Source: Otatea glauca
Taxonomy: Eukaryota > Streptophyta > Magnoliopsida > Poales > Poaceae
Direction: 5' to 3'
Length of the DNA stretch: 64,000 bases
NCBI GenBank assembly: GCA_036346275.1
Contig: JAYEVK010000030.1
Location: forward strand, 1 to 64,000
This document shows positions 1-10,600 of this stretch, in pieces. How positions within the stretch are numbered: the first letter of the stretch is position 1; every line of letters starts with the position of its first letter. Both the position numbers and the translations under genes were made by a program. The notes below the pieces were generated by a model, which saw only the letters and a list, made by a program, of their open reading frames with translations, did not search any database and was not told the origin of the DNA.

Positions 1-300
1 TGAAAATGAAATAAAGAAAGTTGCTTTCTGTTCTTTGTAGGCTAGTTCTTTATTAAGTTAGTAAAAATTAAAGATGCTATGAGCTACTGAAGAATTAAGG
101 ATCTTTGTTAAGTTGCTTCATTGCTTGATGAGTTAGTATAAACCAAATAATATTGTGTGGAACTTAATTTTGTGACTATGTTATGTGTGAGACTTAGTTT
201 TGTGACTATATTAAGTGTGAGACAATATTTTGTGATTATATTCCATCTTTCATGTATGTCTTTCACTCTATTATTTCATTAAACTGCCATTTTGTGATTT
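1..300. other. AT-rich intergenic DNA
   Basis: No gene is visible. The stretch is AT-rich and includes a short internal repetition of a phrase of the type 'tgtgagacttagttttgtgacta' between about 165 and 235. It leads directly into a GC-rich repeat. Confidence 0.5.
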
Positions 301-385
301 CAGCCTAAACACGCCTAAGCGCGCCTAAGCGGGCTAGGCGCTAGGCAGTGGGCCTCCGCCCGCCTACCGCCTAGCGCTTTTTTGA
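301..385. repeat. GC-rich self-complementary repeat (CGCCTAAGCG/CGCCTAGCGC type)
   Basis: An island of GC-rich DNA in AT-rich surroundings, made of variants of CGCCTAAGCG, GGCTAGGCGCTAGG and CGCCTACCGCCTAGCGC. These are partly complementary to each other. This kind of segment recurs in plant genomes as the edge of dispersed repeats. I cannot assign it to a superfamily and saw no flanking target duplication. Confidence 0.4.
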
Positions 386-414
386 ACATTGACTCAAGCA
401 AATCTATATATTGA

Positions 415-950
415 TCATCAGGCTTTTATTAGGATGTAACACTATCAAAAATTTTGAAAATTCTTGAAGCTTGATCATCATATGAAAATTTTATGGAAAC
501 ATTGATGATACATCAGGAACATCTACAAAAAATTTCAAAATTTTCTAACGTGGTTTGAACCATTTTTCATTTGGCTGAAGTTTGTCGGTATGGCTCTTTT
601 ATCAAGACAGTAGTACTGTTCGAATTTTTAAAAATTCCTGAAGCTTGATCATCATCTGAAAATTTTATGAGAACATTAGTGATGCATCAGAACCATGCAC
701 AAAAAAATTGAAAAAATTATAACATGGTTTGTTCCATTTTTCATTCGATTCAAATTTGTCGGTTAGCTTTTTATCAGGACAGTAGCACTGTCCGAATTTT
801 TTAAAATTTCTCAGGCTTGATAATCATCTGAAATTTTTATGGGAACATTACTAATGTGTCAAGACCCTCCACAAAAAAATACAAAATTTTTCGACGTCAT
901 TTGAACCATTTTTCGCTCGGTTCAATTTCACCGAAATCTCGGCAATTTCG
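415..950. repeat. Three diverged tandem units of about 174 bp
   Basis: The phrase 'gaagcttgatcatcat' recurs at about 466 and 640, with a diverged copy near 812. Each copy is followed by 'ctgaaaattttatg', 'gaacattagtgatgcatca' and 'ccatttttcattcg' type segments in the same order. The spacing is about 174 bp. Units have diverged by substitutions and small indels. The arrangement resembles a short satellite array or the internal repeat of a non-autonomous element. No coding potential. Confidence 0.7.
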
Positions 951-1104
951 GGCAAAATCTCGGAAATTTCGTTGCAAAAAAACCAGATTTGAATTTTTAT
1001 TTTTGTATTTCGTCAGAATTTGTCGAAATTAGTGATCTAAGCGAAATTTTGAATTCCAACCCTCACGAGATGCCAACCAAAAATGAGATTTGAAACCTTG
1101 ATTC
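925..1104. repeat. CGAAATTTCGG-type repeat tract
   Basis: The tract contains reiterated 'cgaaatctcggcaatttcgg' and 'ctcggaaatttcg' motifs, followed by 'gaatttgtcgaaatt'. It abuts the apparent 3' edge of the long LTR that begins at about 1105, so it probably belongs to the repeat region on the left and not to the LTR. Confidence 0.45.
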
Positions 1105-4100
1105 CGAGCTAGCCACATAAGCAGTAACTAGCTCACACAGTACAATAATCGCGGATATCACATCCATACATGCGCATAAATAAAAGGAGCACTTAATATT
1201 ACATAAATAGTCATAAATAGATCTTACAATCAGGTTTTCGAGCGAGCCAAGCGGCCAAATGAGTTTGTCGAGTTAACAGCGGAAGGAAAATAAACCTAAA
1301 GGGCATCCATGACCTGCCATAGCAATCGATTAGGGCTAAACCTAGTCTTAGCCATCGTATTCACCTTCGTAGCCAGGATGCATAAGTATCCATACACAGA
1401 TCTTCACTTGCACCATCTAAATCCACATATTAGCGACCATGAGTACAAAAGTATTCAACAAGCCCTTATGCCAAAGCCTTGGTATATAGAGGGCTTGACA
1501 GGGAAAGGTTTTAGGGTTCTTTTAGCAGGAAGCAAGTTTTATTGTAAATACCATAAGTAATTTCCAAACCTATGACTTAGAATCAAGTGTCCAATTTAAT
1601 TTGAATTTATCACGAGCAAACTCTCTTTAGGTTTATCGATCAAGTCCAATTCGTAAGCACCATACACTGTCCATTCATAAATACCATACCATACCATATC
1701 CATCTCTTTGCATTTATCATCCGTATCCACAATTAATCAAGTTCTATTCAAACAAATCACATGTGGCCTTTCCTCACGAGTCTGCGTGCTGGGGTATGGC
1801 TATTCGAATAGATTATATACACTCTGTAGTGGTTTCTGACTTTATCCACAAAATATGATTAACTCATAATGTTGGCCAATGACAGCTTTATTAGGCATGC
1901 AACTAAGATGATCATAGCAATGCTTTTCTAATGCCTCGCTGACACTTTTCGCCGGAGGAAGCTCGACACTAGGATAGTGACTATTATGGGTCATCCCAAA
2001 GCGCTTTCGTTCACAGGCTACGTTTTCAATAAGGGACCACCGTTGTTAGGAGTCTATGGCCCTTCTCGATAATAGAAATCCACCTACAATCTATGCGTAG
2101 GAGCCATCACAGAAACTCAACAATTTACTAGGCCAAGTTGCACCCATACTTGACTTGTGGTTGTACAATTGGTGTTTAGAAATCTGAGGCACATGATTGA
2201 TCCTTAATTGACTCGGGCAAGACAACCAACAAACCTAATTCTCGTGCATCCCTACACCCGTCCCATACTATCACTCTGCCCAAGTCTCCACCATTTTATA
2301 AAACATTTTCCCGTTTCCAGTGGTAACCCATGTTACCATACCAATTATCACACAATGTCCCAAGTATTTGTTGGCAATGTTTATGTCGTATTCCATTTAA
2401 CCACTAAGCAAGTCTAGGCACAACCTTTATTCATAGATTAATCAAGAGTGGAATATCATCATAATTATCCTAGGGTGAAATGGCAAAGGTGATATCAACA
2501 ATCAAGTAAGGGAATAATAAGTATCAATTGCACGGTATAGCTAGGCATAAACACTTAATATAGCATTTAATAAATAATAATAAGCATGGAATTTGTATTT
2601 GGAAGTAAAGTAATTGCGTTTGAAAACTAGACTCAACATGATCAATCATAAGGGCTTGCCTTGCTCAATGGTAGATCGTGTTGCTTCTTGATTGGCAACA
2701 AGGGGGCATCAGAAATGTCAATTTCTATGAACGTGCAAACATCCATATTCAACACAAATGGAAATAAATTCAAATGAACTCCAAAATTATTATTTTGGTG
2801 TTGATAGAAAGATTTTAAATGTATCACAATTTGAAACAAAACCAAGTTATTTGGATTTGAAACGAGGGAGAACGAGCTCTCAAAATCTTGACCCGAGAGG
2901 CAATTCCAAAAAATCTGAAATTTTTGATAGGTGGGGTTGGCCAGAATTTTCTTTCCTTTTTGAATTATTTTTATTAAGGAAAATACTCAGCAACTAACAA
3001 ATGGGGTCGATCGGTTTAATATTTTATTGAGGCGATAGGTAGGGTCGCATGTCATTAACTCGAACCTTAAAACTCAAGTTTAATTAGATTTTCTAATGGT
3101 CTCGAGGCCCACGTGTCATATTGACATTAGCGATTAACTATTACCGGTTTAGATTAACTTAATCTGTGTGCAAATCCCCATGTCAACGTCAGGGTCGCCT
3201 TACTCGCTCCAAATAGAGGAAACAGAGATGGCCATGGGTGGCTCGGCGGTGAACCACGTAGCCGTGAGAAGGAAGCCGGCGACCGGTCGAGATTGGCAAA
3301 GCGGGTTGCAGTGCCCCAGCGACTCGATGGTGGCGGATCATGCGAGCGGCTTGAGGTGCGCAGCGTGATGGGCGATGGCGAGGACGACGGCGACAATACT
3401 ATGCATATGGTCATCTACCAAAATGCTAGCTACAACTTCAAATTGAGCCAGGCTTGAGCATCTATAGGCTCCCGCGATGCTAAGGCTGCTCTTGGTTCTC
3501 AGAAGAGGCGCGGACCGGGCTATCCATGACTGGCGGCATCGCATTGGAATGTGATAATCTGTGGCCTCACGGACTAGGGGCTTCGTTGACTAGCCTACCA
3601 AGTTAGAACACGTGGGAGCGGAAGGACTCACCAGAGGCGATCAGGGAGGAGATTGGGCTGCGTGACAAGGTCGGTCTGCGCTCAGTCGGAGGCAGAGAAG
3701 AGGCGTTCGGTGGCTCTAATGCTCGACAAGGAAAGAAGGAGCATCAACAAGAGGAATTGAAGCGATCACGGGGACATGATATTCAGGTCAAAGCTCGAGG
3801 CAAAGGAGACAAGGAGGCAATGTCAGCGGCGCTCGGGTTGTCTTTGTCTGAGGCAGCAGCGGCGATAGTGTTCTAGCTTTCCTCTGAGGAAACAAGCATG
3901 GGCAAGGTGAGCATTGTGAAGAGGAAGTCGAGGCAACAACGATGAACAAGATAATGACAACTTAAGCTCACAGATTGAGGAATCCAATGGTGGAAGCGAT
4001 GGTGGGACTTGGAAAGGCGGCTCGATTTGCTTCCGCTGAGCGAAGGAGAGGAAACTTGGGGAAAAGCATAGGAGATGTGAGCACACTTGGCGGCGTGGTT

Positions 4101-5072
4101 GGCGCGACTTAAATAGAGAGGGCAAAAGCGAGACAAGGCACCGGCGTGGTGCGAGCACTTGGCGAGTGGCGTGCAGCGAACTTTAGCGCGGATGTGACTA
4201 TCTCGTGTTGGCTCAAGGCTCAAGGGTGGCATCTATAGGCATCCAAGGTCGTTTCCTTCGCATGCTTGGCTCGGTGATCACGAGAGAGAGAATGAGAGAG
4301 ATCGCAAGAGAAGGGAGTGGCGAGAGAGACAAGGCATGGGAAGAAGCACAATGCTTCTCTCTTTGCACGAAAGGTTGGGCCAAGGCCTACATAGCAGCGG
4401 ACGGAAGCGAGAGAGAGAGAGAGAGAGGAGAGCAGGAATGGACTGCTGCGGTCAAGCGGGCTACTCCTTTGCGCGCATGGGCCACACAAGGAAGGGAGGA
4501 GAGGGGCACGCGACGCTGCTGGGCCAGCTCGAGCAAACAGGCCAGCGAGAGGGGAAGGAGATGAGGGAAGATATAGGTGTGGTGCGGCTGGGCGGCTCAA
4601 GCGTATGGGCCACAGGATAGGAAGGGGAAGAAGGAAGGCATGGCTGGGATAGCTCAGGTAGCGGAAGAAGAAAGAGAGAAGAGGGGCGATGGAGAGTGGG
4701 TGGGGAGAGAAAAGAGAGGGAGAAGGCTAGGCTGTTGGTGGGTTTCGGCCCAAGGAAAAAGGAGGAAAGAAATGATTTGGAATTTTATTTGTAAGTTCAA
4801 TTTTGATATCAAATCAAATTTTGGATTTTGAGAAGGTTTTGCCCACAAGGGTAGGGTGGTTTGCCCACATGGGTTTTAGGGATTTTGAATAGCACACAAA
4901 TAATTTTTAAAATTTTTAGAAATTTGAAATCCGATTTTTTGAGCCAAGAAACTTTATTTTAAAATTTTACAACAAGGCAAGGATTTTAGATAAATTTTTG
5001 AAATGCAAACAATGTTTTTTAAATTCATGAAAATCATGCAAGTTTTATTTTGAAGCCAAATTTGGGCTGTTA
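1105..5072 (-). mobile_element. Long Gypsy-type LTR (Tekay/Del-like), minus orientation, probably solo and truncated
   Basis: Read on the minus strand it starts at 5072 with TGTAACAGCCCAAA, a typical LTR start. It contains the block 'tggataaagtc..acagagtgtat..tattcgaatagcc' near 1790-1850, shared with the LTRs at 22650-27484, 27633-31372 and 48743-54060. It also has a GC-rich, purine-rich middle (3200-4760) where several long but unrelated reading frames occur by composition. No gag, protease, reverse transcriptase or integrase sequence flanks it, which suggests a solo LTR. The 3' edge near 1105 lacks a clear TGTTACA end and no 5 bp target duplication was found, so this end is probably truncated. 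The lineage is inferred from LTR length (about 4 kb) and shared motifs. Confidence 0.65.
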
Positions 5073-6035
5073 CAGGTGTTCTCTCTAATCCTTCCATGGT
5101 GGATGGGAAGAGGATCTGATAAACATAGGATGGTTGCCAGCAATGAGATACACAAGCTCAACTTGAACACCATCAGCTTCTCTGAACTTTGTGACCTCTA
5201 GAGCATCATGGCTTACCTGCTGGGTTTTGCGTGGGCTACTCCACAACCTTTCTCTTGGGCTCTCCATAGACTACAGTCTTGAGCATTGTGGAGTGTGGAC
5301 TCTCTCTCGGACTCTGCGAGCTTTCATTTTCTTGAGCTCCATTAGCTCTTATCTCAAGTTAACAGCAACCTATTATGGAATGGTGCAGCCATGCCCATTC
5401 AAGGAATTCATGAGAATAGTTGCACAATTGTAGGAAGTTAAGAGTTAAGACGTGCTGCACAACTTTGGTTGTTGACGTGCCAGTATGGGTGAGGGGATTG
5501 GATTAGGACTTAGTCTAAATATAAACTAAATCCCATACTAATCCCCATCGTCTAAACGGACTATGGTAAACACATTACCATGTCTGCCATACATTACGGT
5601 TCCAATCACGACCGATTGTTCCCACAGCCAATCCTGGTCATGTATCAAAGAACATCCTAGATTATTTCGGTAGAGGCAGACATATATGCATTCAATACCT
5701 TAAGTTAAACCTCAGCTTAAGATATTTACAAAAAAAGTGTTGCTAATAATGGCCGCGCGGCCATTTTTTTCCCAAATCAGACAAGCATCAAATCTTGTTG
5801 GCACCAAGAAAGCAAATCTAAAGAAGCAAGAAACTTGCTCAACCCCCTTAAACGCCTTATTCCTATCTCCTGTCGTCACGCACAGACAAAGAATAGCAAC
5901 CAAGAATTTCTTTACCAATTTAGCACTACGGATCACACGGGCACAACCTAAAGCTTGTGCAGGGACACCACACCACAAGCATCACATCACGTCCTGCGAG
6001 AATCCAAGAGCTCAAAAAAATGGAACCTTTAGGAC
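5073..6035. other. Unique sequence downstream (minus strand) of the MUB exon; probable intron
   Basis: This lies between the candidate MUB exon 1 splice donor (6035/6034) and the inserted LTR. If the MUB call is right, this is intron sequence into which the LTR has inserted in the same orientation. I looked for the second MUB exon (the conserved VKLI.AGK.LEN region) on the minus strand and did not find it. A 60-codon frame at 5085-5267 (-) is not recognisable. Confidence 0.35.
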
Positions 6036-6225
6036 CTTTGGGCCAGTCGGCGACGACGCGGTCCTTGAGGGCGGCGACGGTAGTGGCGGCGGCGTTACAG
6101 CGGACGGGGCCGATGTCGGAGCCATCGAAGAGCCGGAACGTCACCTCCACCTCCTCCTCCGCCGCCGCTCCCTCCCTCTCCTCCTCTTTCGTCCCCTCCA
6201 CCTGCCCCTCCTCCTTCTCCGCCAT
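6036..6225 (-). CDS. Membrane-anchored ubiquitin-fold (MUB) protein, exon 1 (partial gene)
   Basis: MUBs are small plasma-membrane ubiquitin-like proteins anchored by a prenylated C-terminal CaaX tail; they bind a subset of E2 enzymes. The frame gives 63 residues. An acidic start (MAEKEEG...) precedes EVTFRLFDGSDIGP at about 27-40 and TTVAALKDRVVADWPK at about 48-63, which match the start of the MUB ubiquitin fold (FRL.DGSDIGP, ATTVA.LK, WP). Exactly after codon 63 a G and then GT (6035-6034) gives a plausible splice donor, so the coding exon is 190 bp. The frame stays open past the donor but turns into non-MUB sequence. The remaining exons and the CaaX end are not in the window: either they lie left of position 1, beyond the 4 kb LTR, or they were lost. 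The acidic N-terminal extension is longer than in many MUBs. The family call is strong for this exon; whether the gene is functional is unknown. Confidence 0.7.
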
Positions 6226-6480
6226 TTCTTGGACTCACACCAAGAACTCGAGTACTACCGGGACCCAACTGGAACCCGAGGGATTCTGACCTCGGGTAAG
6301 CTGCTGCGAGCACGAACTTGCGAGTTCGGTGAGGGGCGGAGATCGGAGAGATTGGGCGGTTGGGTTAGGGTTTGGTGAGAGGCAAAGGAGGCTAGGAGAG
6401 GAAGAGGAGGAGGAGAGGAGAGGCGGAGGCTCTGCGATTTAGGAGAAAATTTTCACCCTTTTTCCCTGGAGGGTTTTATT
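6226..6480 (-). promoter_or_regulatory. Probable 5' UTR and upstream region of the MUB gene
   Basis: On the minus strand this is a CT-rich leader (GA-rich on the plus strand, 6370-6430) directly upstream of the MUB start codon. Pyrimidine-rich leaders are common in plant housekeeping genes. No convincing TATA box was located. Confidence 0.35.
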
Positions 6481-9189
6481 GGTGGTTAGTTCACTCATCC
6501 TTTTGTTTCTTCTGTATTAAACTGATGCATTGTGTTATCTTATAAACAAGTCAAATATTTGTGCGTTGCAGCGAAAATAATTTTTAAATCAAATAATTAA
6601 ATCATATCATGTATTTATAAAAAAAATTGTATTCTACTGGGAGGGAGAAGTGGAGAATGATCAGAGCTAAAGGAGCGGATGAAGGGAGAAGTGAAGAATG
6701 ACCCAAGTTAAAGCAGAAGATGTACGTAGAAAGATAGATGTAGCTACTTTTCTTAGAGATGAGAGAGGGAGAACGAATGATCATCATCGACTCGTAATTA
6801 TATATTAGTAAATATAATTAAGTTCGATAAACTATTTTGGTTTTAGAAAAGTTTGATAAGCTATGTTGAAGATAGTATATGAAAAACCATGTTAAGGTAA
6901 GTTGGAAACAATTGACCACGTTATCCATTTTACACACTTGAAGTTGCTAGGTGTTACTTTTTGTTACGTAGTCAATCGTATGGATACTTTGATATAAATA
7001 TACATGTTGAATCTATGATACAAAACCAATACATTCTTGTACAGTCAATGAAGGGCTTTATTGATTCTACGTTTGTATAAGAGTTTACCCTTTTTTTACA
7101 TACATTACAAATCTATCTTTTTATATTCCAACGAAAGTAGAACTAAAACACCCTTGAATCGACGGTACAAATTTCAAAATTGACCACCTTGCAAGTTGCA
7201 ACTTATCGAACCCAATTTGTTAACCTTACCTCTTTAATTAGTATAGTGCACTGTGCTAACGCTTCTGACGGACGATCTGCTTATCAATTAAATGAGAAGA
7301 TAAGAATGAATACAACACTTAATAATAAAGAAATTTAGAATTTTAAATGAATTTAGAAAGAAAACGGAACTAAATGGAGGTCGAATAGCGAAAGCGGGCT
7401 CCCAAAGATTTTAAATCAAGAAAGAGAAAGAAAAAGAATTTTTCGATCTTAGATTATTTTTTTTGACTTCCACGGAGAGCACGTGCTCTCAGGCAACGAG
7501 CAAGGGGAGGAAGGCCGGGGTGGCCGTGAGTCCTGATGGGTGGCCCTGGTCTTGGTGAGATCGCGCGGACCAAGCGCTACTGGAGGAGGAATCACGGTTC
7601 GGTGAATTTCAGGAAAGATGACGGTGATGGCTTGGGTTACCTCTAAAATCTGGCGATCTTTACAAGAGGAGCACTTGAGGATTTACGCAATGCGATGGGG
7701 TGGAGGAGAGCTCGTCGGCTTTATAGCAGAAACAAGCATATTTATGGAAACCATAATTTGGGATCAAATCAAATTGGAAGGAAATTTTGGCAATAGAGCA
7801 CGAAATTTGGGAATTAACACCATAGATGAAAGAGGAGATTTGGTGTGGGATTGATGGAGCTTTGGAGCTTCTTTCTTGCTTTAATGGAGGAGGAAGAGAA
7901 GAAGTTTCTGCAGTGCAGGCTGACTAAAAGAAGCTACTGGTGAGTTGCCTTCATTTTTAAATATAGAAGGATTTTTGAAAAGATAGCACATTAGGTTAAA
8001 AATTCTCAAAAAACTTTCGATTATTTTGTACTTAATAAAATTATTTTCAAAAAAATAAATTATAAATTTGCAGAGAACCGCATCCGTCATGGTCGTGACC
8101 AACAACCTCGCCAAGCGTCAGCAGAAGCCACCGATGGCGGCAGTGGAGCCATTGCGGACTGCGTTCTCCATTGTGTTGCCATCTCGGTTTCCTTTTCCGC
8201 CACGTAATGTATGGTCCTTTCCTTTTCGGGACATTTATTTCCTTTTCCTTAATTCGGGGCGTTTGTTTCCTTTTCCTTGTTGATCTTTGGAGGTGAGGAA
8301 GGTGCATTGTGGGCCACATGGATGATTTCGAAAAAATATGGAAAAATAAATGCTGCGCTCGCCGATCATTTGGATCAACAAGAAAAAAAGATAAAAAATT
8401 AAGCAGTGCTTTCGTATGTGTGGTTCGCGAGAAAAAATTGAAAAAATTAAGTAGCACTCACAGACGGTTGGTTCCTTAGATAAAAATGAAAACAAAAATT
8501 GGCGCTCTCAGTGCTGTTGAAATTAAACTATGGGGCTGATCAGTAAAAAGTCTCGAGAAAGGTCATATTCGGAAAAAAATACGATCACAATGCGGGACAA
8601 TAAAAATTCAAGTCTTATTTCCTTGCATGTGGATCCTCCTGTTTATTTCCTTGTTTGATTCACCCTCCTCCGAAATATGTGATACATACAAATTTGGCGA
8701 CAAAAAATTCAAATCTGGTTTCCTTGCATGCGGATCCTCCTTATTTATTTCCTTGTTTGATTCGCTCTCCTTCCAAATATGTAGGTGGGGAGAGTGCATT
8801 GTGGGCCACGGGGATGATTAGACACACTAAATAATGACCATCGGATGTGGGTGAGTAAAGCGAGGAAAGATCGAAGCGTTCATTTTGATGAATGCAAGTT
8901 TACGGGACGTTTCTTTGGGTGCACGAATATTGGGCCATCTCTAATGAGGTGCATTATTTAGGGTGGACGTAAAAAAATTTGCTTAGGTGCATTATAAAGG
9001 GGTATAGATAAATCATACCGTAACCTTTTTGAGCCTTGAGGAAGTTTAACATCCACTTTTGGTTGGCACTTGGCAGGCTCATGCCCTCTGCAAAAAGCTT
9101 TGGGCTGGGCTACGAAAAAGTGCAAGGCCGTCCAGGATATCAGCAACTTTGAATGGACAGAGCTTGGGCCGCCAAGAACATGACACCCT
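6481..9189. other. Intergenic DNA, probably old transposon debris
   Basis: No recognisable gene. 7490-7950 has the mixed GC and AT composition of the GC-rich centre of the long LTRs, but no ends were found. 8170-8330 and 8600-8820 share phrases such as 'tttccttttccttg' and 'gtgcattgtgggccac'. The rest is AT-rich and featureless. Confidence 0.4.
8608..8800. repeat. Direct tandem duplication of about 95 bp
   Basis: The segment 'ttcaagtcttatttccttgc' to 'caccctcctccgaaatatgt' is followed by a diverged second copy with 'ttcaaatctggtttccttgc' to 'cgctctccttccaaatatgt'. The copies are about 97 bp apart. Both contain 'ggatcctcct' and 'tatttccttgtttgattc'. Confidence 0.7.
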
Positions 9190-9199
9190 TTTCTTTTAT
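9190..9199. repeat. MULE target-site duplication, left copy (TTTCTTTTAT)
   Basis: Identical 10 bp sequence immediately outside each terminal inverted repeat of the 9200-17059 element (right copy 17060-17069). Mutator-like elements typically make 8-11 bp duplications. The sequence is low in complexity, so part of the match could be chance. Confidence 0.7.
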
Positions 9200-9335
9200 G
9201 AATTTTTTTTTCTTTAATATTTATTTTTATTCTTTTTCAAAACTATGCGTCCAGAAAAAATTACGAAAATACCCCGTCGCCGTGTATGGGGTGATCGCCC
9301 CATACAGGCGATTAGCCCTGCGCCTAACGGCTCGA
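9200..9335 (+). repeat. MULE left terminal inverted repeat
   Basis: Begins GAATTTTTTTTTCTTTAATA and includes TTTTTCAAAACTATGCGTCC, ATTACGAAAATACCC and GTATGGGGTGATCGCCCC. The reverse complement of 16925-17059 carries the same blocks in the same order with scattered substitutions. The GTATGGGGTGATCGCCCCATAC part is itself palindromic. Confidence 0.85.
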
Positions 9336-10600
9336 CCCTGCGCTCAGCGGCCGTTTGGTGGGCCTCCGATCGCCCGTGTAAGGCGACGGGCTCCTTTAAA
9401 GCCAGCGCCTCCCTTCGCGCGCCACAATGCGATCGATGAGCCGGCGAGCGAGAAGAAAGAAAAGAAGAAAGGAAGAAAGAAAGAGAAGAGAAAAAAGGAA
9501 AAAAAAGTAAATTTCTGATTTTTTTTTATAGTTATTTGTAAGGATTTTTTTAGAGATAATTGTAGGAATTGTTTTATAGGTTGCGTAATTAAAGTATCAT
9601 TTAATATTTAGGACTTTGTTGTAGTATTTAGAAATTTTAGGATTACGTAGTGTTTAGAATTTTAGAATTGTATAGCTCTCGTGAAATTTAATGTAGCAGT
9701 TACTTAATGTAGTATGTAGTATTTAAAAACTTAATGTAGTATTTCACTATATGCAAATTTAATATAGTATTTTGTATGTAGAAATTTAGTTCAGTAGAAA
9801 CTATAGGTAATATTTAGAAATTTAATTTATTAGGGTTGTGTATTACTAATTTTATTACGTAAATAATGTATTAGGCAATGTAAATAATTTTGTAGTACGA
9901 TCAATGTACGTTTTGTAGATTGTATTTTAGAGTAATATTTTTAAATGGACGTTGCGGCATGTCGGAGAAATTGTATTTCAAATATTTTATGGAGATGGGG
10001 AGATAGCACGGAGGCGGATGGGGTGGAGTTTATCACCATTTTCAAGAGTCGTCGTGGCGTATGTAGATCCGAAGCGATAGGACATCGGGGGTTTGTTGGA
10101 GTGGATGTCTCGGATGTTCGGTTTGGATGCCCGAGTGTTCGTTGCGGGTCGGAGTAGTAGTGAGCGAGCGCAAGACCGTTTTAAGGAGAGTTGATTCCTA
10201 TTAACTCGGCGTCAACATGGAGGAGTTATGTTGGTTTCTTAGTAGGCGGGGTTGGTCGCTCATGTTGTTGGTCTGATGCTGCGGTAGCTCCATCGGTGTC
10301 GCAAGTTCGTGATGTCGGGTGGACATTACGGGGAAGGGCGTCAAATGTAGGAGGATCACGAAGAGCAAGGCGGAGGAGCCCGAGGCGAGGAGCAGGCTGG
10401 CGGTGGTGAAGGGACCGGGCGGAGAGGAGATGGTGGAGCGCGAGGGTGGCCGACGAGGGGAGGAGGTGGAGGACATTGTTGACTGATGGAAGAGGAGGAC
10501 CGTGCGGATGAGGAAGTCCACGATGGTGAGCACTCGACGAGGAGGACAACGCCACGAGGTGCCTATCCACAGTGCGTGGACCAATTACAATTTCGAAGAC
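9336..10600 (+). other. MULE 5' leader between TIR and transposase
   Basis: A GC-rich segment with 'tcctttaaagcc' (9390-9400) and purine-rich 'gagaagaaagaaaag' follows the TIR. Then come about 400 bp of AT-rich DNA with many 'tagaaatttag' and 'aatgtagtattt' variants (9560-9900). GC-rich sequence resumes at about 9945 and probably held the N-terminal exon of the transposase. No clear reading frame remains. Confidence 0.45.

Noticed and set aside
3823..4831. Overlapping frames of 84-126 codons on both strands
   Set aside because: They lie in the purine-rich middle of a long LTR. The translations are low-complexity (Ser, Leu, Arg, Glu) with no known motif, and both strands are open, which points to composition.
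5085..5267. 60-codon minus-strand frame next to the LTR, considered as a MUB exon
   Set aside because: It lacks the conserved MUB second-exon motifs and has no suitable splice acceptor that I could identify.
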